The position numbers were made by a program, and so were the translations under genes. The notes under the pieces were generated by a model that saw only the letters and a list, made by a program, of their open reading frames with translations, was not told the origin of the DNA and made no database searches. Positions 61,643 to 64,000 of a DNA stretch of 64,000 nucleotides are shown here, in pieces. Origin of the DNA: Falsiroseomonas stagni DSM 19981. Its GTDB lineage: Bacteria; Pseudomonadota; Alphaproteobacteria; Acetobacterales; Acetobacteraceae. Numbering within the stretch: position 1 is the first letter of the stretch; each line of letters begins with the position of its first letter. The stretch is from NCBI RefSeq assembly GCF_900114315.1, contig NZ_FOSQ01000001.1, positions 1,094,202-1,158,201 on the forward strand. The letters are read 5' to 3'.

Positions 61643-62514
61643 GACAGATCCCCACCTGCAAGGGCCCGGACCCGGATACCCGCACGCCGCGCCTGGTCCT
61701 GCCGCCCGGCGCCGTGGATGCGCATTGCCACGTCTTCGGCCCCGGCGATGTCTTCCCCTATTCGGCGGACCGCGCCTACACGCCGCCCGATGCGCCCTAT
61801 GAGGGTCTGGTCGCGCTGCACCGGAAGCTCGGCGTCTCCCGCGCCGTCATCGTCCATGCCTCCTGCCACGGCAGCGACATGACGGTGACGCTTGACGGGA
61901 TCGCGCGCTCCAACGGCGCCATGAAGGGCGTCGCGGTGGTCGATCCCGGCGTCACCGATGCCGAACTGGCGCGCCTCGATGCCGGCGGCATCCGCGGCGT
62001 GCGCTTCAACTTCGTGAAGCACCTCGGCGGCATGCCGGACATGGATTTCTTCCAGCGCGTGCTGGCGCAGGTCGAGGCCCTGGGCTGGCATGTCGTGCTG
62101 CATCTGGATGCGCAGGACATCGTGCCGCTGGCGCCGGTGATCTCCTCGATCCGCATCCCCTTCGTCATCGACCATATGGGCCGGGTGAAGGCGAAGGAAG
62201 GCACCGGCCAGCCCGCCTTCCTCCAATTGCTGGAACTCATGAAGAACCCGCTGGCCTGGGTGAAGATCTGCGGGTCGGAGCGTGTGTCATCCGCCGGCGC
62301 CCCCTTCACCGATGCCGTGCCCTTCGCGCAGGCGCTGCTCGCCGCCGCGCCGGATCGCTGCCTCTGGGGCACGGACTGGCCGCATCCGAACATCGCCGGC
62401 GACATGCCGAATGATGGCGACCTGGTGGATCTGCTGGGCGCGATGACGGACGACGCGGCGCTCATCAAGCAGGTGACGGTCGACAACCCCGAACGCCTCT
62501 ACTGGGCCCGCTGA
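61639..62514 (+). CDS. ligI: 2-pyrone-4,6-dicarboxylate lactonase (LigI-like amidohydrolase)
   Basis: 291 residues from GTG 61639 (GTGA overlap). The amidohydrolase motif is GAVDAHCHVFGPGDVFPY. VIVHASCHGSD, GIRGVRFNFVK, FVIDHMGR and CLWGTDWPHPN match LigI of Sphingobium, including both HxH histidines, the catalytic-loop His and the terminal Asp. LigI opens 2-pyrone-4,6-dicarboxylate to 4-oxalomesaconate, the substrate of the GalB-like enzyme at the start of this operon. No ring-cleaving LigAB or LigC gene is in the window. Confidence 0.88.
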   Translation: MRQIPTCKGPDPDTRTPRLVLPPGAVDAHCHVFGPGDVFPYSADRAYTPPDAPYEGLVALHRKLGVSRAVIVHASCHGSDMTVTLDGIARSNGAMKGVAVVDPGVTDAELARLDAGGIRGVRFNFVKHLGGMPDMDFFQRVLAQVEALGWHVVLHLDAQDIVPLAPVISSIRIPFVIDHMGRVKAKEGTGQPAFLQLLELMKNPLAWVKICGSERVSSAGAPFTDAVPFAQALLAAAPDRCLWGTDWPHPNIAGDMPNDGDLVDLLGAMTDDAALIKQVTVDNPERLYWAR

Positions 62515-62518
62515 TTCG

Positions 62519-62579
62519 AAAAGCCCTCTCCCCCCCCTTGCTTCCCCCTTGGGGGGGGAGAGGGTTGGGTGAGGGGAGG
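62519..62579. repeat. Convergent-gene hairpin repeat, copy 2 (likely bidirectional terminator)
   Basis: A 14-bp perfect stem pairs CCCTCTCCCCCCCC (62524-62537) with GGGGGGGGAGAGGG (62551-62564) around a 13-nt loop. Flanks GAAAAG before and TTGGGTGAGGGG after equal those of the copy at 35281. It fills the gap between the convergent LigI-like and tspO genes. Confidence 0.7.
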
Positions 62580-62584
62580 GGCCT

Positions 62585-63106
62585 CTACCCCCGCTGGTAG
62601 CGCCGCGGCGGCGCCTTCATCTCCGCCATCGTGATCACGGGGTGCGGCCCCGGATTCCGCCGCCACATCGAGAAATTCAGCACGCAGGCGAAGGTCACCC
62701 AGGCGAGGTAGGGCACCATCAGCCAGGCCGCCGCCGGGCTGGCGGGCGCGAAGGTCACGACGCAGCCGAGGATGGAGGCCCACAGCGCCATCGCCTCCGC
62801 CAGGGCCAGCCCCAGCCGCCGCACGCCGAAGAACAGCACGGACCACAGCGCATTCAGCCCCAGCTGCACTGCCCAGACGCCGAGTGCCAGGCCGAAGCCC
62901 TCCACGCGCCAGACCAGCCAGGCCGCGACCGCGATCATGATGTAGAGCAGCGACCACGCCACGGGGAACGCCCAGTCCGGCGGCAGCCAGGAAGGCCGGT
63001 CCAGCCGGTCATACCACGCCCCGGGCTTGAAGATCGCGCCGGTGCAGGCGGCCGCGAAGCACACCGCGAAGAAGCCCAGAAGGCCGAGGATCGATTGCCA
63101 GTCCAT
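62585..63106 (-). CDS. tspO: TspO/MBR family tryptophan-rich sensory protein
   Basis: 173 residues with five membrane helices (about 5-23, 45-66, 74-95, 101-121 and 127-148). The family pattern is WYDRLDRPSWLPPDWAFPVAW, FGVWAVQLGLNALWSVLFFG and PYLAWVTFACVLNFSMWRRN. TspO binds porphyrins and sterol-like ligands and affects tetrapyrrole or stress responses. ATG 63106 (MDWQSILG) gives family length; ATG 63136 would add ten residues. No clear ribosome binding site at either. Confidence 0.9.
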   Translation of the reverse strand: MDWQSILGLLGFFAVCFAAACTGAIFKPGAWYDRLDRPSWLPPDWAFPVAWSLLYIMIAVAAWLVWRVEGFGLALGVWAVQLGLNALWSVLFFGVRRLGLALAEAMALWASILGCVVTFAPASPAAAWLMVPYLAWVTFACVLNFSMWRRNPGPHPVITMAEMKAPPRRYQRG

Positions 63107-63154
63107 GCCGGGGACATGGGCGCAAGAAGCACCCATGTCCACAACAAAGGGCGG

Positions 63155-64000
63155 TCAGGTCACCTTCAGGCCAGCGGCCTCGATCACCCGTGACCATTTC
63201 GCGTTCTCGGCCCGGACGAAATCGCCGAAGGGGCCGGGTTCCAGGAAGAAGGCGCGGCAGCCATTGTCGTTCAATTGCTGGACGACCTGCGGCGTCTCCG
63301 TCGCCCGCTTCAGCGCCGCCGACAGGCGCGCCGCCACCGGCGCCGGCATGCCTGCCGGCCCGACGATCCCCCACCACGGCGCCGCGGTGAAGCCGGGCAG
63401 CGCGGCCTCCCCGATCGTCGGCACATCGGGCGCCTGCGCCGCGCGCACCCCCGTCGTCACCGCCAGCGCCTGGATGCGCCCCGCGCGCACATTCTCCTGC
63501 ACCGTGGAGAAGGCGTCGAAATAGTAGTCGAGCCGCCCGGCCACGAGGTCCGTCGTCGCCTGCGCCGACCCGCGATAGGGCACATGCGTGGCCCGGATGC
63601 CGGCCGCGGTGTTGAAGGCTTCCGCCGTCAGATGGCTGGTGGACCCCTGGCCGGAGGAGGCGAAGTTCAGCGCGCCCGGATTGGCGCGGGCATGGTCGAT
63701 GAAGCCCCGCAGCGTGGTCGGCAGCCCCGTGCGCGTGACCAGCGCGAAGGGTCCGTCACCGATCGGGCCGATGAAGCTGAAGTCCCGGTCCGGGTTCCAG
63801 GGCGTGTCACGCTCGATCAGCGGGCGGTAGAAGGACCCCGCGCCGGCGATCAGGATGGAATAGCCATCGGCGGGGGATTTCGTGACGTTCTCCGTGCCGA
63901 TCGCGCCGCCCGCCCCCGCGCGGTGATCATAGACCAGCGGCTGGCCCAGCTGCGCCGTCATCGCATCGCCCACGATGCGGGCGATATTGGCGGTGGCGCC
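63155..64000 (-). CDS. Bug/TctC-family substrate-binding protein (partial, 5' end beyond right edge)
   Basis: 281 residues of the C-terminal part are visible; the signal peptide and first strand lie outside. Signatures are LVYDHRAGAGGAIGTENVTK, ADGYSILIAGAGSF, FASSGQGSTSHLTAEAF and HVPYRGSAQATTDLVAGR, ending WSRVIEAAGLKVT. It is separated from tspO by 48 bp on the same strand. Eighth Bug-type gene of the window. Confidence 0.92.
   Translation of the reverse strand, partial: GATANIARIVGDAMTAQLGQPLVYDHRAGAGGAIGTENVTKSPADGYSILIAGAGSFYRPLIERDTPWNPDRDFSFIGPIGDGPFALVTRTGLPTTLRGFIDHARANPGALNFASSGQGSTSHLTAEAFNTAAGIRATHVPYRGSAQATTDLVAGRLDYYFDAFSTVQENVRAGRIQALAVTTGVRAAQAPDVPTIGEAALPGFTAAPWWGIVGPAGMPAPVAARLSAALKRATETPQVVQQLNDNGCRAFFLEPGPFGDFVRAENAKWSRVIEAAGLKVT

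Overview
This 64 kb window is a GC-rich (roughly 70% by eye) chromosomal segment of an alphaproteobacterium. The gene content points to Acetobacteraceae, probably a Roseomonas-like genus: an mdh-sucCD-sucAB cluster, the priA / transaldolase / DUF484 / xerC neighbourhood, and eight Bug/TctC periplasmic receptors. The taxonomy is inferred from content only; there is no rRNA marker. I saw no tRNA, rRNA, CRISPR array, insertion sequence or replication origin.

Layout. 1-2.8 kb: truncated glycosyltransferase, zapE and a small secreted protein. 3-10.6 kb: TCA cluster mdh-sucC-sucD-sucA-sucB, with a three-unit 34-bp hairpin array before sucA. 10.6-16.9 kb: two membrane proteins, an RTX protein, a Bug receptor divergent from a DUF3237 protein, a serine hydrolase and an AraC/GyrI-type regulator. 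This block separates sucB from lpd (17.0 kb). 18.4-30.5 kb: DNA adenine methylase, cyclopropane fatty acid synthase, DUF4142, MFS transporter, a phage P5-like protein, rsgA, an SDR, then xerC-DUF484-transaldolase divergent from priA. 30.6-35.3 kb: tandem peptide-type ABC binding proteins, an SDR and a SnoaL-like protein. 35.3-41.9 kb: a six-gene minus-strand operon with three Bug receptors, a ThDP enzyme, an SDR and a D-2-hydroxyacid dehydrogenase.

42-54.6 kb is the most interesting region. An amidase is followed by a divergon. The minus arm has an M20 amidohydrolase, an orotate phosphoribosyltransferase-like protein and a barbiturase/cyanuric acid hydrolase-family enzyme. The plus arm has an ornithine-cyclodeaminase-family protein, a PyrK-like and a type-1B PyrD-like protein, a phthalate-type Rieske oxygenase, an unrecognised 158-residue protein, a ferredoxin reductase, a Bug receptor, a Rieske ferredoxin and a PdxA-like dehydrogenase. 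Ring hydroxylation, pyrimidine-type redox, ring opening and ureido hydrolysis are all represented, so I infer a catabolic system for an N-heterocyclic (pyrimidine-like) acid that does not match a standard pyrimidine pathway.

54.9-62.5 kb: a LysR regulator and an operon with GalB-like 4-oxalomesaconate hydratase, a MaoC-type hydratase, a CaiB-type CoA transferase, two Bug receptors, an MBL-fold hydrolase and a LigI-like 2-pyrone-4,6-dicarboxylate lactonase. This is the lower part of the protocatechuate/gallate 4,5-cleavage pathway. tspO and a truncated Bug gene end the window.

Intergenic spaces carry at least two families of hairpin repeats. One is a paired-hairpin element with covarying stems near 18.5, 25.7, 30.5 and 54.6-54.8 kb. 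The other is a hairpin found between convergent gene pairs at 35.3 and 62.5 kb.
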